In this document: piece after piece, positions 27,185 through 37,121 of the stretch
Position numbering within the stretch: the first letter of the stretch is position 1
Layout of the letters: every line of letters starts with the position of its first letter
From: Pseudomonadota bacterium
GTDB lineage: Bacteria > Pseudomonadota > Gammaproteobacteria > Legionellales > Legionellaceae
Assembly: GCA_020051095.1 (NCBI GenBank)
Contig: JAGVJN010000025.1
Span: 53,562 to 117,561 of the forward strand
DNA: 64,000 nt
Direction of reading: 5' to 3'
The notes under the pieces: generated by a model
Told to the model about the DNA's origin: nothing
Databases searched by the model: none
What the model saw: only the letters and a program-made list of their open reading frames with translations
Translations under genes and position numbers: made by a program

Positions 27185-28705
27185 GTGTATAACATGGTAA
27201 CTATATTATCAATATCCTTTTTTGTAATGCCTATTTTAGCAATGTCTAGCTATTTTCTTCTTGGTAGGCGGAGAGTCATTATTGCGACTCAGTTCGGGAC
27301 AGGGTTGATGGGAATAGGGTTTATAGCGAGTTTTATCGCATTAACTTATTCATTAGAGGATCCAATAAGCCGAAGTAATTCGATGTTATTTAACGCCAAC
27401 ACATTAAGCTTATTGCTAACGACATTGATATTATTCATTAGCTTCATTATACATCGCTTTTCATTAAGATATATGCATGGTGATAAAATTTATCGACGTT
27501 ATTTTTTTAACCTTTCAGCGATTACACTAAGCACCATTTCAATGGCCTTAGCAGACAATCTCGTTTTATTCTGGGTCTCCTGGACTGCCAGTAACGTGTT
27601 TTTAGCATCCCTTATGATTCATAAAGCCCAATGGAAAGCAGCCTACAACTCAGGCGTTCTTGCATTTAAAACACACCTGTTAGGAAGCCTGTTTCTATTA
27701 ACAGCAATATTTTTTCTCTATACATTCACGGGTTCTTTCTCAATTCAAAAGGTAGTGTATGACAATGGCATTTCTTCCTCTTTAACTATCTTATTTTCAT
27801 TGGGCCTCATCATTTTGACAGCAATGACTCAATCAGCCATTTGGCCATTTCATCGTTGGCTTTTAAGCTCTTTGAATTCCCCTACACCCGTATCGGCTCT
27901 GATGCATGCAGGATTAGTCAATGGAGGAGGATTTTTAATTGTTAAATTTTCTCCACTTTTGACAACCCAACGTGACTTATTAACTGTTCTTTTTATCTTT
28001 GGTGCATTGACTGCTTTGTTGGGAACGGTATGGAAGCTCATGCAATGGAATATTAAAAGCATGCTTGCTTGTTCAACGATGGCGCAAATGGGCTTTATGA
28101 TGATGCAATGCGGTCTAGGTCTTTTTTCTGCGGCCATTACTCATCTTTGTTGGCATGGTTTGTTTAAGTCCTACCTTTTTCTAAACTCAGGGTCGGCTAT
28201 TCATCAACAACAAATAATGAATAGCCCACATCCCACAGTAAAATCACTGTTAACATCATTTGTTGGCGGATTTATTGGAATGTATGGGTTTGCTCTGATG
28301 ACAGGCAAACCAATCCTATCAACCCAGACGACTACATTTCTTTTAGGCTTTGTTTTTATGACAGGGACCCAGCTAATGCTTAGCATTATTGCAGAAGAAA
28401 GATCATTTAAAAGAATCACATTGGCTTTAATATTAGTTTTTATCAGTGGTAACTTTTATGGGACAAGCATTCATGTTATCGAAATGCTTCTGCCGAATCT
28501 TATGACTGATGACCAGCAACAATTAAGCATCTTACAACTATCAACACTCGTTGTTTTCTTTTCTCTATGGATTCTTTTTAGCTTAGGGATCTATCAAAAA
28601 ATAACCGATAAAAAATTATGGGATTGGTTTTATATTAAAATGCTTAACGCAAGCATGCCTCACCCTAAAACAATCACGGCAAATCGAAATACGTATAACT
28701 ACTAA
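27185..28705 (+). CDS. dabB: DAB inorganic carbon pump membrane subunit DabB (NuoL/antiporter family)
   Basis: Membrane partner of the DabA-DabB complex, which couples CO2 hydration to a cation gradient and accumulates bicarbonate. The 506-residue protein belongs to the proton-conducting NuoL/MrpA family, with about 13 to 14 helices and motifs such as [20 protein letters not shown] near 220 and [14 protein letters not shown] near 240. It is shorter than NuoL, as DabB is. The GTG start has GGAG seven bases upstream; the ATG nine bases later is too far from that site. The stop overlaps the dabA leader, so the genes form an operon. Confidence 0.9.
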   Translation: MYNMVTILSISFFVMPILAMSSYFLLGRRRVIIATQFGTGLMGIGFIASFIALTYSLEDPISRSNSMLFNANTLSLLLTTLILFISFIIHRFSLRYMHGDKIYRRYFFNLSAITLSTISMALADNLVLFWVSWTASNVFLASLMIHKAQWKAAYNSGVLAFKTHLLGSLFLLTAIFFLYTFTGSFSIQKVVYDNGISSSLTILFSLGLIILTAMTQSAIWPFHRWLLSSLNSPTPVSALMHAGLVNGGGFLIVKFSPLLTTQRDLLTVLFIFGALTALLGTVWKLMQWNIKSMLACSTMAQMGFMMMQCGLGLFSAAITHLCWHGLFKSYLFLNSGSAIHQQQIMNSPHPTVKSLLTSFVGGFIGMYGFALMTGKPILSTQTTTFLLGFVFMTGTQLMLSIIAEERSFKRITLALILVFISGNFYGTSIHVIEMLLPNLMTDDQQQLSILQLSTLVVFFSLWILFSLGIYQKITDKKLWDWFYIKMLNASMPHPKTITANRNTYNY

Positions 28706-28719
28706 TGAGGAGTCTCAAA

Positions 28720-29409
28720 ATGAACCACTCGGCAGCAATCAAACCAAAGTTATCAAATAGTAAAAAAACGCAATCAGTCAATTATAAAATTGAAAATCAA
28801 CGCGTCGCTATAAGAGCAATTGTTGATAATGCATCGAAAGAAATTGCACCTGTCTGGCCGCTTGAAAATTTCATTGCCTGTAATCCACTACATGGGTTTG
28901 AAACAATGCCATTTGAACAGGCTTTAGCACAAAAGAAAACAGCAAAAAAGGACGCATTATTCAACGAAAATTTAGAAAAAGTAAATTGGCATATGATTAA
29001 ATGGTGTGGCAGTTTTCTCGACATTGGACAAGGCACGATTGAAATACCTCATCGTGACAAGGGGTTATATATCGGATTTTTAAAGCTAGCTCAGTTTGAC
29101 AGCACGCTACACCAAAATAATATATCATCGAAGCAATGGTTATCCAGCCTGCCAACTTGTGCTGAAGATGCAATCGTTGCGTGCCTTGATAAACTGAGTG
29201 TATCCGCTGAAAACCATGAGGAATTTCTTAAGGATACCTTGTCGCACTTACCTGGTTGGGCTGGTTACATCAAATGGATGAGCGATTGGAAAGCTGACAA
29301 AAAAAGTGAAGAAAATCCAATTTGTCTCACTGATTTCCTAGCAATACGACTCGTTATTACCTGTTTATTATGGCCAGACGCAGCGATAGAAAAAAAAAAA
29401 ATTTTTTGA
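28720..29409 (+). CDS. dabA: DabA (UPF0753/DUF2309), N-terminal part, ends at frameshift
   Basis: First part of the cytoplasmic zinc subunit of the DAB pump, about 229 residues from the ATG at 28720 (GGAG seven bases upstream). DabA family features are seen: [35 protein letters not shown] sequence near residue 30 (ends with NPLHGFE). The frame runs into A12 (29390-29401) and stops at TGA 29407. Removing one A joins it in frame to the downstream part (EKKK then FFEFDHQE). This could be a real disruption, a sequencing error in a homopolymer, or a site of transcriptional slippage. Confidence 0.85.
   Translation: MNHSAAIKPKLSNSKKTQSVNYKIENQRVAIRAIVDNASKEIAPVWPLENFIACNPLHGFETMPFEQALAQKKTAKKDALFNENLEKVNWHMIKWCGSFLDIGQGTIEIPHRDKGLYIGFLKLAQFDSTLHQNNISSKQWLSSLPTCAEDAIVACLDKLSVSAENHEEFLKDTLSHLPGWAGYIKWMSDWKADKKSEENPICLTDFLAIRLVITCLLWPDAAIEKKKIF
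29390..29401 (+). other. A12 homopolymer inside dabA (frameshift site)
   Basis: Twelve consecutive A followed by six T. The upstream frame reads GAA AAA AAA AAA ATT TTT TGA; eleven A would read GAA AAA AAA AAA TTT TTT GAG and continue into the C-terminal part. Runs of nine or more A are known sites of polymerase slippage and of indel mutation. Confidence 0.85.
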
Positions 29410-29485
29410 GTTTGATCACCAAGAAATTATTCAGTTAATAAAAAACAATGAAGATAATTACAGGCAATGGCTTTTTAAGAAGCTT

Positions 29486-31000
29486 TTGCCTGAGTTAAAA
29501 AAGGTCAATGCGAAAATAGAAAGGGCTGAGGTACAAATGGTATTTTGTATTGATGTTCGTTCCGAGCCCTTTAGACGCTCCATAGAAAAATTAGGCAATT
29601 ATGAGACATTAGGTTTTGCAGGATTTTTTGGATTACCGGTTAGTATTAAAGACTATGATAGTGAAAAAATAAAGGACTCTTGCCCCGTATTATTAAAGCC
29701 CCGCTTCCATATTGTTGAAAAACCAATTGCTGCAAATGAGCATTACCTGGCGCGTCATAAGCAAGGAAAAAAATTTAAAACGCTTATAAGGCAGGTTTAT
29801 CAGCAATTAAAGTATAATTTTTCAACACCTTTTGCGCTAGTCGAGTCATTAGGGGTTTGGTGCGGGATTAATATGTTCTTAAAATCGTTCACCCCGCGCT
29901 TCTATCGACGGATCACGAGAGATTTTAATCATATGATATGTCCTCCAATTCAAGGCAAACAAGATTTTGAATTAGATAGGGTTGATACAGACAGTGGAAT
30001 GTCGCTTGAAGAGCAAATAACCTATGCTGAAATGGCATTGCGGTTAATGGCATTGACTGATAATTTCGCGAAACTTGTCATTTTCTGCGGGCATGGCAGT
30101 TCAACCCAGAATAACCCTTATGCTTCTGCGCTGGATTGTGGCGCGTGTGGAGGCAATCAAGGAGGGAAAAATGCACAATTACTCGCTTTTATTCTTAACA
30201 AGGAAATAGTCAGACAGGCATTAGCAAAAAATGCAATCAATATTCCCTCTGATACCCAATTTTATGGAGCTCAGCATGATACGACGACCGATGAAGTAAC
30301 TATTTATCCTCCAAATCATAGTCAAAGCATTCACCAAAGCAGATTGGAGCAACTTCAAGCGGATCTAAAATTGGCAAAGAGAAATAATAACTTGCAAAGA
30401 GCGTGCGACTTAAATGCATTTGAAAATTCTGAAAGTAATATTGATCGTCGAAGCGCAGATTGGTCCGAAACTCGACCCGAATGGGGCCTTGCGCGTAATG
30501 CAGGATTTATTGTTGCGCCTAGGCAGTTGACGAAAGACATTAACCTTGAAGGCCGTTGCTTTTTACATTCATACGATTGGCGCCAGGATAAAGAGGGGCA
30601 ATTACTTGAAACCATTTTGACCGCACCTATGGTGGTTGCCCAATGGATAAATGCTCAATACTTATTTTCAACCATTGATAATGCGGCTTATGGCAGTGGG
30701 AGCAAAATCACGCATAACATCACTGGAAAAATTGGGGTTATGCAGGGAAATGCGAGCGATTTAATGCATGGATTGCCTTTGCAATCAGTCATGTCCCATG
30801 ACGACATACCTTATCATGAGCCACAGCGGCTATTAACTATCGTCTACGCTCCTCGAGCGATGGTAACTGAGATAATTGCAAAGCACCATCTCCTAAAAAC
30901 GCTATTTTTTAATCAATGGGTGCATATAGCCGTAATTGATCCTCAAAGCAATCAGTTTTTTTGTTTAGAAAAAAACAATACTTGGCAATTAATTCAATAA
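29486..31000 (+). CDS. dabA: DabA (UPF0753/DUF2309), C-terminal catalytic part
   Basis: The frame is open from 29402, so the protein resumes just after the A run; 29486 is only the first ATG. It carries the zinc/active-site residues of DabA: Cys and Asp in [11 protein letters not shown], His in [11 protein letters not shown] and Cys in [11 protein letters not shown]. The spacings Cys-x-Asp and His to Cys of 15 residues match the beta-carbonic-anhydrase-like site of characterised DabA. N- and C-parts together give about 760 residues, near the family norm, so apart from the run the gene looks undamaged. Stop-to-start distance to the PII-like gene is 12 bases. Confidence 0.87.
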   Translation: MPELKKVNAKIERAEVQMVFCIDVRSEPFRRSIEKLGNYETLGFAGFFGLPVSIKDYDSEKIKDSCPVLLKPRFHIVEKPIAANEHYLARHKQGKKFKTLIRQVYQQLKYNFSTPFALVESLGVWCGINMFLKSFTPRFYRRITRDFNHMICPPIQGKQDFELDRVDTDSGMSLEEQITYAEMALRLMALTDNFAKLVIFCGHGSSTQNNPYASALDCGACGGNQGGKNAQLLAFILNKEIVRQALAKNAINIPSDTQFYGAQHDTTTDEVTIYPPNHSQSIHQSRLEQLQADLKLAKRNNNLQRACDLNAFENSESNIDRRSADWSETRPEWGLARNAGFIVAPRQLTKDINLEGRCFLHSYDWRQDKEGQLLETILTAPMVVAQWINAQYLFSTIDNAAYGSGSKITHNITGKIGVMQGNASDLMHGLPLQSVMSHDDIPYHEPQRLLTIVYAPRAMVTEIIAKHHLLKTLFFNQWVHIAVIDPQSNQFFCLEKNNTWQLIQ

Positions 31001-31012
31001 AAGGAGTGCTCA

Positions 31013-31366
31013 ATGAACATCATTCAGGTCTTAGATAAAAAGGATATGAGTATTACGCTGCATCCAATGAAAAAAATTGAATTGGTGGTACCTAGTGAGA
31101 ATGAACATGTGGTGGCAGCCATGATTGAAAAAGCAAATATTACGGGATTTACGTTAATAAAAAATATTTCTGGAAAAGGCCATAGTGGGTTTCATGAGGG
31201 AGCAGCCATATTCAATGATAAAGAATCCTTTGTGATGTTCATTGCCGTTGCGCCAGAAGACGCAATTGCATCGATTGCCTTTGGGATGAAAACATTATTT
31301 CAAAAAAACTCGGGTGTGATGTTTGTATCAGATGTTTCTGTTGCAAGAGTTGACTATTTTTCGTAA
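31013..31366 (+). CDS. PII-like signalling protein of the DAB operon
   Basis: A 117-residue protein with the ferredoxin-like PII fold pattern: MKKIELVVPSENEHVVAAMI near residue 19, GKGHSGFHEGAAIF in the T-loop region, and a final strand VSDVSVARVDYFS. PII-like proteins often accompany Ci uptake systems (SbtB, and the PII gene in DAB operons) and sense nucleotides or bicarbonate. AAAAGGAG precedes the ATG. It is probably the regulatory subunit for DabA/DabB. Confidence 0.8.
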   Translation: MNIIQVLDKKDMSITLHPMKKIELVVPSENEHVVAAMIEKANITGFTLIKNISGKGHSGFHEGAAIFNDKESFVMFIAVAPEDAIASIAFGMKTLFQKNSGVMFVSDVSVARVDYFS

Positions 31367-31395
31367 CTCAAAAAATCAATGCAGGGAGTATCGAC

Positions 31396-32235
31396 ATGTA
31401 CTATAAAGATAAAAAAGTATTATTAGCCACAAAGCATGAAAAAGAAAAAGTGATTAAACCTCCCTTTGAACAAAACCTAGGTTGTCATATTCATGTTCCA
31501 GATGATTACGATACGGATCAGTTTGGAACCTTTTCAGGAGAAATTCCAAGAACTGCTTCAGCATATGAAACATTAATTTTAAAGGCTAAAAAAGCGGCAC
31601 AAGCTTATGCATATCAATATTGCATATCCAGTGAAGGCAGTTTTGGGCCTCACCCTCAAATTTACTTTTGTCCTGCAGATACAGAGCTCATGGCATTTAT
31701 CGATTTAGAAAATGATTTAATTATTATGGAGTATGAGTTAACCACAAAGACAAATTTTAATCATATCGATATTCGCGCTAACGATAATTTCGAGGGCTTT
31801 CTCAAAACCGTAAAGTTCCCCAGTCACGGGATGATAGTTCGAACTCTTGATTCAGAAAATGAAATGATTGAAAAGGGCATTCAAGAATACACTCGTCTTA
31901 AAGAAATTATTAGAAAAGCATTCGACTACAGTAGCATTATTCGCCTTGAAACAGACATGCGAGCCATGATGAACCCACTTAGGATGCAGGTTATTGGCAT
32001 TTTGGCTAAAAAATTAGTTAAGCGCATTCAACAACGTTGCCCACATTGTCAAACGCCAGGGTTTGGGGAAGTTTCAACGCAAGGATTTCTAAACTGTAGT
32101 TATTGTGGCACACAAACGGGACTCTATAAAAATCAGGTTCTAAGTTGTCTTAAGTGTGAATATAAGACCTATAACAAGCGTGAAGATGGGAAAGAATTTG
32201 CTGAACAAAGTTATTGTCCTAATTGTAATCCTTAA
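31396..32235 (+). CDS. DUF6671-like protein with C-terminal zinc ribbons
   Basis: A 279-residue soluble protein. An N-terminal domain (VLLATKHEKEKVIKPPFEQ near residue 8; FGPHPQIYFCPADTELM near 85) resembles DUF6671. The C-terminus has two CxxC pairs twice over: CPHC...CSYC and CLKC...CPNC (about 215-278), i.e. two zinc-ribbon knuckles. CAGGGAG precedes the ATG. It is the last gene of the dab operon, suggesting a role in metal delivery, assembly or regulation of the pump; this is inference. I am fairly but not fully sure of the DUF number. Confidence 0.7.
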   Translation: MYYKDKKVLLATKHEKEKVIKPPFEQNLGCHIHVPDDYDTDQFGTFSGEIPRTASAYETLILKAKKAAQAYAYQYCISSEGSFGPHPQIYFCPADTELMAFIDLENDLIIMEYELTTKTNFNHIDIRANDNFEGFLKTVKFPSHGMIVRTLDSENEMIEKGIQEYTRLKEIIRKAFDYSSIIRLETDMRAMMNPLRMQVIGILAKKLVKRIQQRCPHCQTPGFGEVSTQGFLNCSYCGTQTGLYKNQVLSCLKCEYKTYNKREDGKEFAEQSYCPNCNP

Positions 32236-32334
32236 CGTAGACAAGTATTTGGCGATCGAATGTTTCAGTTACGAGGCAATGTTTATGATTTATCATTCCT
32301 TAATTACCCCATTTGTTCTAACTAAATGGATTTT

Positions 32335-33066
32335 CTAATATTGTCTTGCGATACACCATAAATCAACCCGACTAGCACCTTGCCTTTTCAACTCCTTCGC
32401 CAATGCATTCGCTGTGGCTCCGGTTGTCATAATATCATCAATAATGACAAGATTTAATTGATCGGCTGGTTTAGAGCGGAATGCATTTTTAATATTGCTT
32501 TGTCTGCTTGTTTGGTTCAATAGCGCTTGCGGACTATGAAAAACGATGCGTTGGCAAAGCGTTTGGTTCATGGGTATCCCCGTTTGTTTACTTAAGGCCT
32601 TTGCTAATAAACTTGTTTGATTAAACCCACGGCTGCGTAAACGTTTGCGATGTATTGGCATTGGGATCAAATAGTCAATGTCTGCTAAAGGTTGGGGGAG
32701 ATGGCGCTGCATGCAGTGGGCTAAGAAGGGTGCTAAAAATAATTGATTATGATATTTGAAATCATGGATTAAGCCAGTTAAGGGTGGGGTGTATCGCCAA
32801 AAAATATGCGCGTTATCAATATAGCCCTGAGACGGTTGGCATTGGCCACATAACGTATCTGAGGAAGTTTGCATGGGCATAGCACATCGTCGACATGCTT
32901 GATTAATTTGCTCGAAATAACGTTGGCAGCGTGTGCAAATGGCGTGTTGATTATCGATTGGCAAACGGCATAAATAACATCGACAAAAAGCGCAACGCAA
33001 TGAATGGATAAAATGACTAAACAAGGTTGGATTTCCTATAGCTAACACGTGTGTCAAAGCATGCAA
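32335..33066 (-). CDS. comF: ComF family protein (phosphoribosyltransferase-like)
   Basis: Required for DNA uptake in naturally competent bacteria. The 243-residue protein has an N-terminal zinc region (CYLC...CTRC and CRRC...CGQC, about 32-85) and a C-terminal PRTase domain with the PRPP loop NLVIIDDIMTTGATANA near 205. The family start lies close to the chosen ATG, but a precise start is not certain. It is transcribed 25 bases downstream of the large coiled-coil gene on the same strand. Confidence 0.9.
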   Translation of the reverse strand: MHALTHVLAIGNPTLFSHFIHSLRCAFCRCYLCRLPIDNQHAICTRCQRYFEQINQACRRCAMPMQTSSDTLCGQCQPSQGYIDNAHIFWRYTPPLTGLIHDFKYHNQLFLAPFLAHCMQRHLPQPLADIDYLIPMPIHRKRLRSRGFNQTSLLAKALSKQTGIPMNQTLCQRIVFHSPQALLNQTSRQSNIKNAFRSKPADQLNLVIIDDIMTTGATANALAKELKRQGASRVDLWCIARQY

Positions 33067-33091
33067 TACCTGCTTTTAAAATGCAAGTGCA

Positions 33092-35689
33092 TTAGGCATG
33101 GGTGGCTAAGGTTTGTGCTGCAGCAATTTCTGTATTAACCATTAACGGTTTTATCTCCTGCTCAAATTGGGTTAAAAGCGCATGCAAGCTGAGTTCGTAG
33201 CCTGGTTGCTCTGGTTTAACGCGAGGGGGGAAATGGGTAAGCCCATACTGAATTTTTGCTTGCAAATGACTTTTACAATCAGGGTCGCCAGGATTAGCGA
33301 CTAAAGCTTGTGTTATATTCGATAACTGGGCAACGTATTGTTCACGTTGGCTTTGGTCGGTTTGATAGCCAAAACAGCCTAAGAAAACGGCTAGGATATT
33401 TCTCAAAATATCTTTAATAGCATATTTTGCCGCGCGCTGGTGAAGATAATCCGCAAAAATACCGCCATACTTTGCCTCCACACTGCCAAAATAACGCTGA
33501 TTAACTGGCAAATTTTGAAAAATTTGGCTGGTCTGTTTTGAGAGATTTTGTTTTGGGGGTATCACTTGGATGGCATCAAGGCGTTGTTTTAACAGAGCAA
33601 GTGCGTTTGTTTCATGATTATTTGAATTATCCGAAATAGGGTTGTCTTCCTTAAGATGGAGTTGGTCGAATTTAATTGTAAATGATGTGATTAGTTCGGT
33701 TAGTTTCTGTTTAGTCTTGATTTGCATCGTTCTTGTTAACGTTGCTTTCTCGAAATCATTAACGATGGCTTGGAGGCATTCTATGATAAATGGTTCGATC
33801 GATAAGCTATAGGTTTTGTTATCAAGGCTTTGTTGAACCCTTGTATTTATGTGCTTTATAGCATCCGCTTTTTCTTGCACAGAAGTTTGATATTCTATGG
33901 CCTGGCTCTGATATTTATGATGCAAAATATCGGTATCATCTGCTTGGATAAGCTCTTGAATAGACTTGCACAACTTGCGCAGATCGAGTTCCTTTTCCTC
34001 TAACGATTTGAGCAGTATTGGAATACTTGAGTTATGGCCCGATTCGATTGGTTGAATGGTGCCATAAGTTTGAATCGCCTCATCAATCAAACCAATCGAA
34101 TCATCGATGGATAGACTCTTAGACTTATCCAATTCTCGGATGCTTTTTCTTACACTGGTTTCTAACGCCAGCTTGTTGGCTACGTTATGGTTCAATAATA
34201 GAATATATTTTTGTTGAAGCAATAGCTCATAATCAAGTTGGCAAAACAAAGCTTTCATTATAGAAGAATAAATAGCTTGGCGTAATGGTTGTTTTTGTTG
34301 GTATGTGATTGCTTGATCCAGGTGCGATAGCTTAAGAAACTCACTGGCTTTCAGAAGGCTCAATGGAGAGGTTGTTGGCATCTGTCCCAATTGTGAACGA
34401 TATAGGGATAATTTGTCTTTAACGATATCTTTTAAATAATCAATATCCGTTGACTCTACATCAGAAATATAATGATAAGCGTGATATTTAAATTGGTATA
34501 ACAAACTGTTTGCATAATTCTCGCCTTCATCTAGAAAATGGTCTAAATATTTCCTCAACTGTTTCCATCCGGGAGCGGGAATGTCTTCATTTTCGTCGAG
34601 AGATAGATAGTATATTAAGTCGCGTCTAGTTGCCTGCGATAATTGGATAGGAGAATTACTAAGCTTTGCTAAATCAATGAGGAGGTTCTCAAAAAATGAG
34701 CAAGCATTCACCATGTTGTTATGTAGGGCTTGACGTTGTTCTACTAACTGGCTGGATGAATACTGTAATAAAGAAGGTAAATTAGGCTTGGCTTCAAAAC
34801 CACTATTATTGGCTTGTTTAACTTGAATGAGATCTTGATTGGCTTTTCGATACAGCTCCAATGCGATTACTTCTTGTTTTTCAAGCGATTCAAGTTCAAG
34901 CTCAATATCTTTTTTGCTTAGCATGCTCCCAAGAGAACCATTTTTATCAGAAAGAGCCAATTTGCACTGTTGGATAAATTTAGCAATCTTGCTTTTACTT
35001 AAAAAAAAATATTGTGCGCTTTCTGTTAGTGTGTCAGAGGGGTGTGCTTGAATGAAATCGTGAAAATTAGCAAAGGCTTGATCATTTGCCATAAGTATCT
35101 GTTCATGACTTGAGACTTCTCTATAAAGCTCCATAGCGACGTCTGGATCATTGGTTTTGCGTATGCGTTCCAAGAGATTGTTTGTTTGATGATGATCATA
35201 GGAGTGGCAAAGCTTTATAAATTCGTAGTAGTTAATGCGATTTTTTAACAGTTCGAGTTTGGTTTTAAGGGTCGCTCTATCTAGTTTGCCCGCTTGAACA
35301 AGGGCATCGACGATTTCATTGACAGCTTGTTCTTCAAGCACTTTAGAAAATTGGAGGATAGCAATCCCCATCTGGTAGGTTTTCTCACTATTTATTTGGG
35401 GGACCCTATCTTCACCGATTTTTTCAAGAAGTGCTTTTAGCTGTTCCGAATCGGTATTTAAAAGCCCTATCATCGATTTTGGGAATAATTCGATAGCGCT
35501 AGCAATTGCGTAAAATACAATTTTATCGTAATTATCTTGACTTGCATTAGCAGGAATAACGCTAGACCACGGTTTCCCTTCGATTTTCATGATGGTTGCC
35601 CGGAGATCATTGATAGCATCAGTTATCAAACTGAAGCCAGCTGAGGCATTGGTTGCGATTTTGATAGCAGAAGTAAAAAATTCAAACAT
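33092..35689 (-). CDS. Large alpha-helical/coiled-coil protein, effector candidate
   Basis: An 865-residue protein I cannot place in a family. There is no signal peptide and no clear membrane span apart from a short hydrophobic stretch near 760 (ILRNILAVFLGCFGY). Most of the length is predicted helix with heptad-like segments (about 230-310, 500-680). Several Lys/Glu/Gln-rich stretches (LESLEKQEVIALELYRKANQ, KSLEEKELDLRKLCKSIQEL) are present. The C-terminus contains FEQEIKPLMVNTEIAA, with acidic residues near the end as in many Dot/Icm substrates. The predicted start has AAGG immediately before ATG, an unusual spacing. Without a search a structural role remains possible. Confidence 0.7.
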   Translation of the reverse strand: MFEFFTSAIKIATNASAGFSLITDAINDLRATIMKIEGKPWSSVIPANASQDNYDKIVFYAIASAIELFPKSMIGLLNTDSEQLKALLEKIGEDRVPQINSEKTYQMGIAILQFSKVLEEQAVNEIVDALVQAGKLDRATLKTKLELLKNRINYYEFIKLCHSYDHHQTNNLLERIRKTNDPDVAMELYREVSSHEQILMANDQAFANFHDFIQAHPSDTLTESAQYFFLSKSKIAKFIQQCKLALSDKNGSLGSMLSKKDIELELESLEKQEVIALELYRKANQDLIQVKQANNSGFEAKPNLPSLLQYSSSQLVEQRQALHNNMVNACSFFENLLIDLAKLSNSPIQLSQATRRDLIYYLSLDENEDIPAPGWKQLRKYLDHFLDEGENYANSLLYQFKYHAYHYISDVESTDIDYLKDIVKDKLSLYRSQLGQMPTTSPLSLLKASEFLKLSHLDQAITYQQKQPLRQAIYSSIMKALFCQLDYELLLQQKYILLLNHNVANKLALETSVRKSIRELDKSKSLSIDDSIGLIDEAIQTYGTIQPIESGHNSSIPILLKSLEEKELDLRKLCKSIQELIQADDTDILHHKYQSQAIEYQTSVQEKADAIKHINTRVQQSLDNKTYSLSIEPFIIECLQAIVNDFEKATLTRTMQIKTKQKLTELITSFTIKFDQLHLKEDNPISDNSNNHETNALALLKQRLDAIQVIPPKQNLSKQTSQIFQNLPVNQRYFGSVEAKYGGIFADYLHQRAAKYAIKDILRNILAVFLGCFGYQTDQSQREQYVAQLSNITQALVANPGDPDCKSHLQAKIQYGLTHFPPRVKPEQPGYELSLHALLTQFEQEIKPLMVNTEIAAAQTLATHA

Positions 35690-35780
35690 CCTTATAATCC
35701 AAAATTTTACATATTAATAGTGAACTTTGACCAAATGTTATCCGAATGGTTTTGCTTATGCAAATATCTTTTTCTACTTC

Positions 35781-35950
35781 GTACCGGGCAAAAAACAAAG
35801 AACTAATACGAGTCCGTGAGCGTGCCCGAGCCCGAGTCCGGTTTAAAGAATTAAATGATAAACTTTGATCTTGAAACAGCCCACCGAAAAATAGTGAACT
35901 ATGCCCATTAAAACCCGGGCACGTACTAGTTATTAGTTATTGTCCGGCAC
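35781..35950. repeat. Imperfect inverted-repeat element
   Basis: GTACCGGGCAAAAAACAAAGAACTAATAC (shown in part: GTACCGGGCA at 35781) is partly complementary to the segment ending GTCCGGCAC at 35950. Between them is GC-rich short-period sequence (GAGCGTGCCCGAGCCCGAGTCCGG split here: GAGCGTGCCCGAGCCC). It resembles a decayed MITE in the 290-base gap between divergent genes. Confidence 0.45.
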
Positions 35951-36035
35951 AAAGCTTTTTCTAACATAAATCCATCAATTGAAGCAATGGTATGCTAAAC
36001 TATGGGCTTTAATATTTAGCAATATACATATCCAT

Positions 36036-36887
36036 ATGACAAGAAACGTTGAAATTGGCAAAGCATTTGATCGTGTTGCAACACAATATGAAAAATCAGC
36101 CATCATCCAACAAGAAATTGGTAATCGCTTAATTGAACGTTTGGATTATCTAACCATTACACCAACTCGTATTTTAGATTTAGGCTGTGGGGTCGGGCAA
36201 TTTAGTCAGGCATTAAAAAAACGATACCCAAAAGCGCATATTGTTGGCATCGACTTATCCTATCAGATGCTTAACGTGGCGAAATTAAAGCAAAGCTGGC
36301 GTTCAAAATGGAGTTTGGTTGGTGGTGATATAGCGACATTACCTTTTGCCAATGAGTCGTTTGACTTAGTGTTTTCGAATCAAGCTGTCCATTGGGTAGA
36401 AAATGTTAACGCACTCTTTTCGGAGTTACATCGAATCATGGCCGTCAATGGGTGTTTGATGTTTTCAACGCTTGGGCCTGATACCTTTAAAGAACTATCA
36501 ACCGTGTTTAAAGCCATTGATGATTATGAGCATGTCAATATCTTTCAGGATATGCATGATATTGGCGATAGTTTGTTGCAAGCACAATGGCTTGACCCAG
36601 TGATGGATATGGAATTTATCACTGCTCAATATGCCTCGGTGAATGATTTGTTGAAAAGCCTAAAACGTCAAGGGGTGAAGAACATTCATCCACAGCGTAA
36701 ACTTGGGCTCAGTGGTCGTCAATTTTTACAGCAATTATCCTCCCTCTATCAGCAGACATTCGCACAAGCAGGAAAAGTTCCGTTGACTTATGAGGTTGTA
36801 TATGGACATGCCTGGCGAGGGGAGTTGAAAAGCAAGACCATTGGTCAGGATACATTTGTGCCAATCGATAGTATAAAGCGTTGGTAA
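36036..36887 (+). CDS. bioC: Malonyl-ACP O-methyltransferase BioC
   Basis: SAM-dependent enzyme that methylates malonyl-ACP to start pimelate synthesis for biotin. The N-terminus fits BioC (IGKAFDRVATQYEKSA, QQEIGNRLIERL), and the SAM motif is ILDLGCGVGQFSQAL near residue 42. The frame is open from a TTG at 35979, but family alignment favours the ATG at 36036, giving 283 residues. Other bio genes are absent. The class I methyltransferase fold alone is not specific, but the N-terminal AFD motif makes BioC likely. Confidence 0.88.
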   Translation: MTRNVEIGKAFDRVATQYEKSAIIQQEIGNRLIERLDYLTITPTRILDLGCGVGQFSQALKKRYPKAHIVGIDLSYQMLNVAKLKQSWRSKWSLVGGDIATLPFANESFDLVFSNQAVHWVENVNALFSELHRIMAVNGCLMFSTLGPDTFKELSTVFKAIDDYEHVNIFQDMHDIGDSLLQAQWLDPVMDMEFITAQYASVNDLLKSLKRQGVKNIHPQRKLGLSGRQFLQQLSSLYQQTFAQAGKVPLTYEVVYGHAWRGELKSKTIGQDTFVPIDSIKRW

Positions 36888-36918
36888 AATCTGGGTCTAA
36901 GCAATATCTGTCAACAAA

Positions 36919-37017
36919 TACGTGAACGTTTGCGTTACCGTTTTCGTTACCGAAATGACAAGATTCCTTTGTGTCGATATTATTAGGTTCGGAAACGGTA
37001 ACGCAAACGTTCACGTA
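36919..37017. repeat. 25-base perfect palindrome arms (stem-loop or MITE)
   Basis: The 25 bases at 36919-36943 (starting TACGTGAACGTTTGCG) are exactly complementary to 36993-37017 (ending AACGTTCACGTA), with a 49-base loop. Perfect arms of this length imply recent or selected maintenance. It lies between bioC and phhA, 31 bases after the bioC stop. Confidence 0.8.
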
Positions 37018-37121
37018 AAAGTCAATTGATTGTTCTTGACCTAGCCCCGCACCCAGCTTGTATTTATATGGATATTAAGATACATTTCTAGTATAAGCAG
37101 TTATTTTTTGGGGAATACTTC

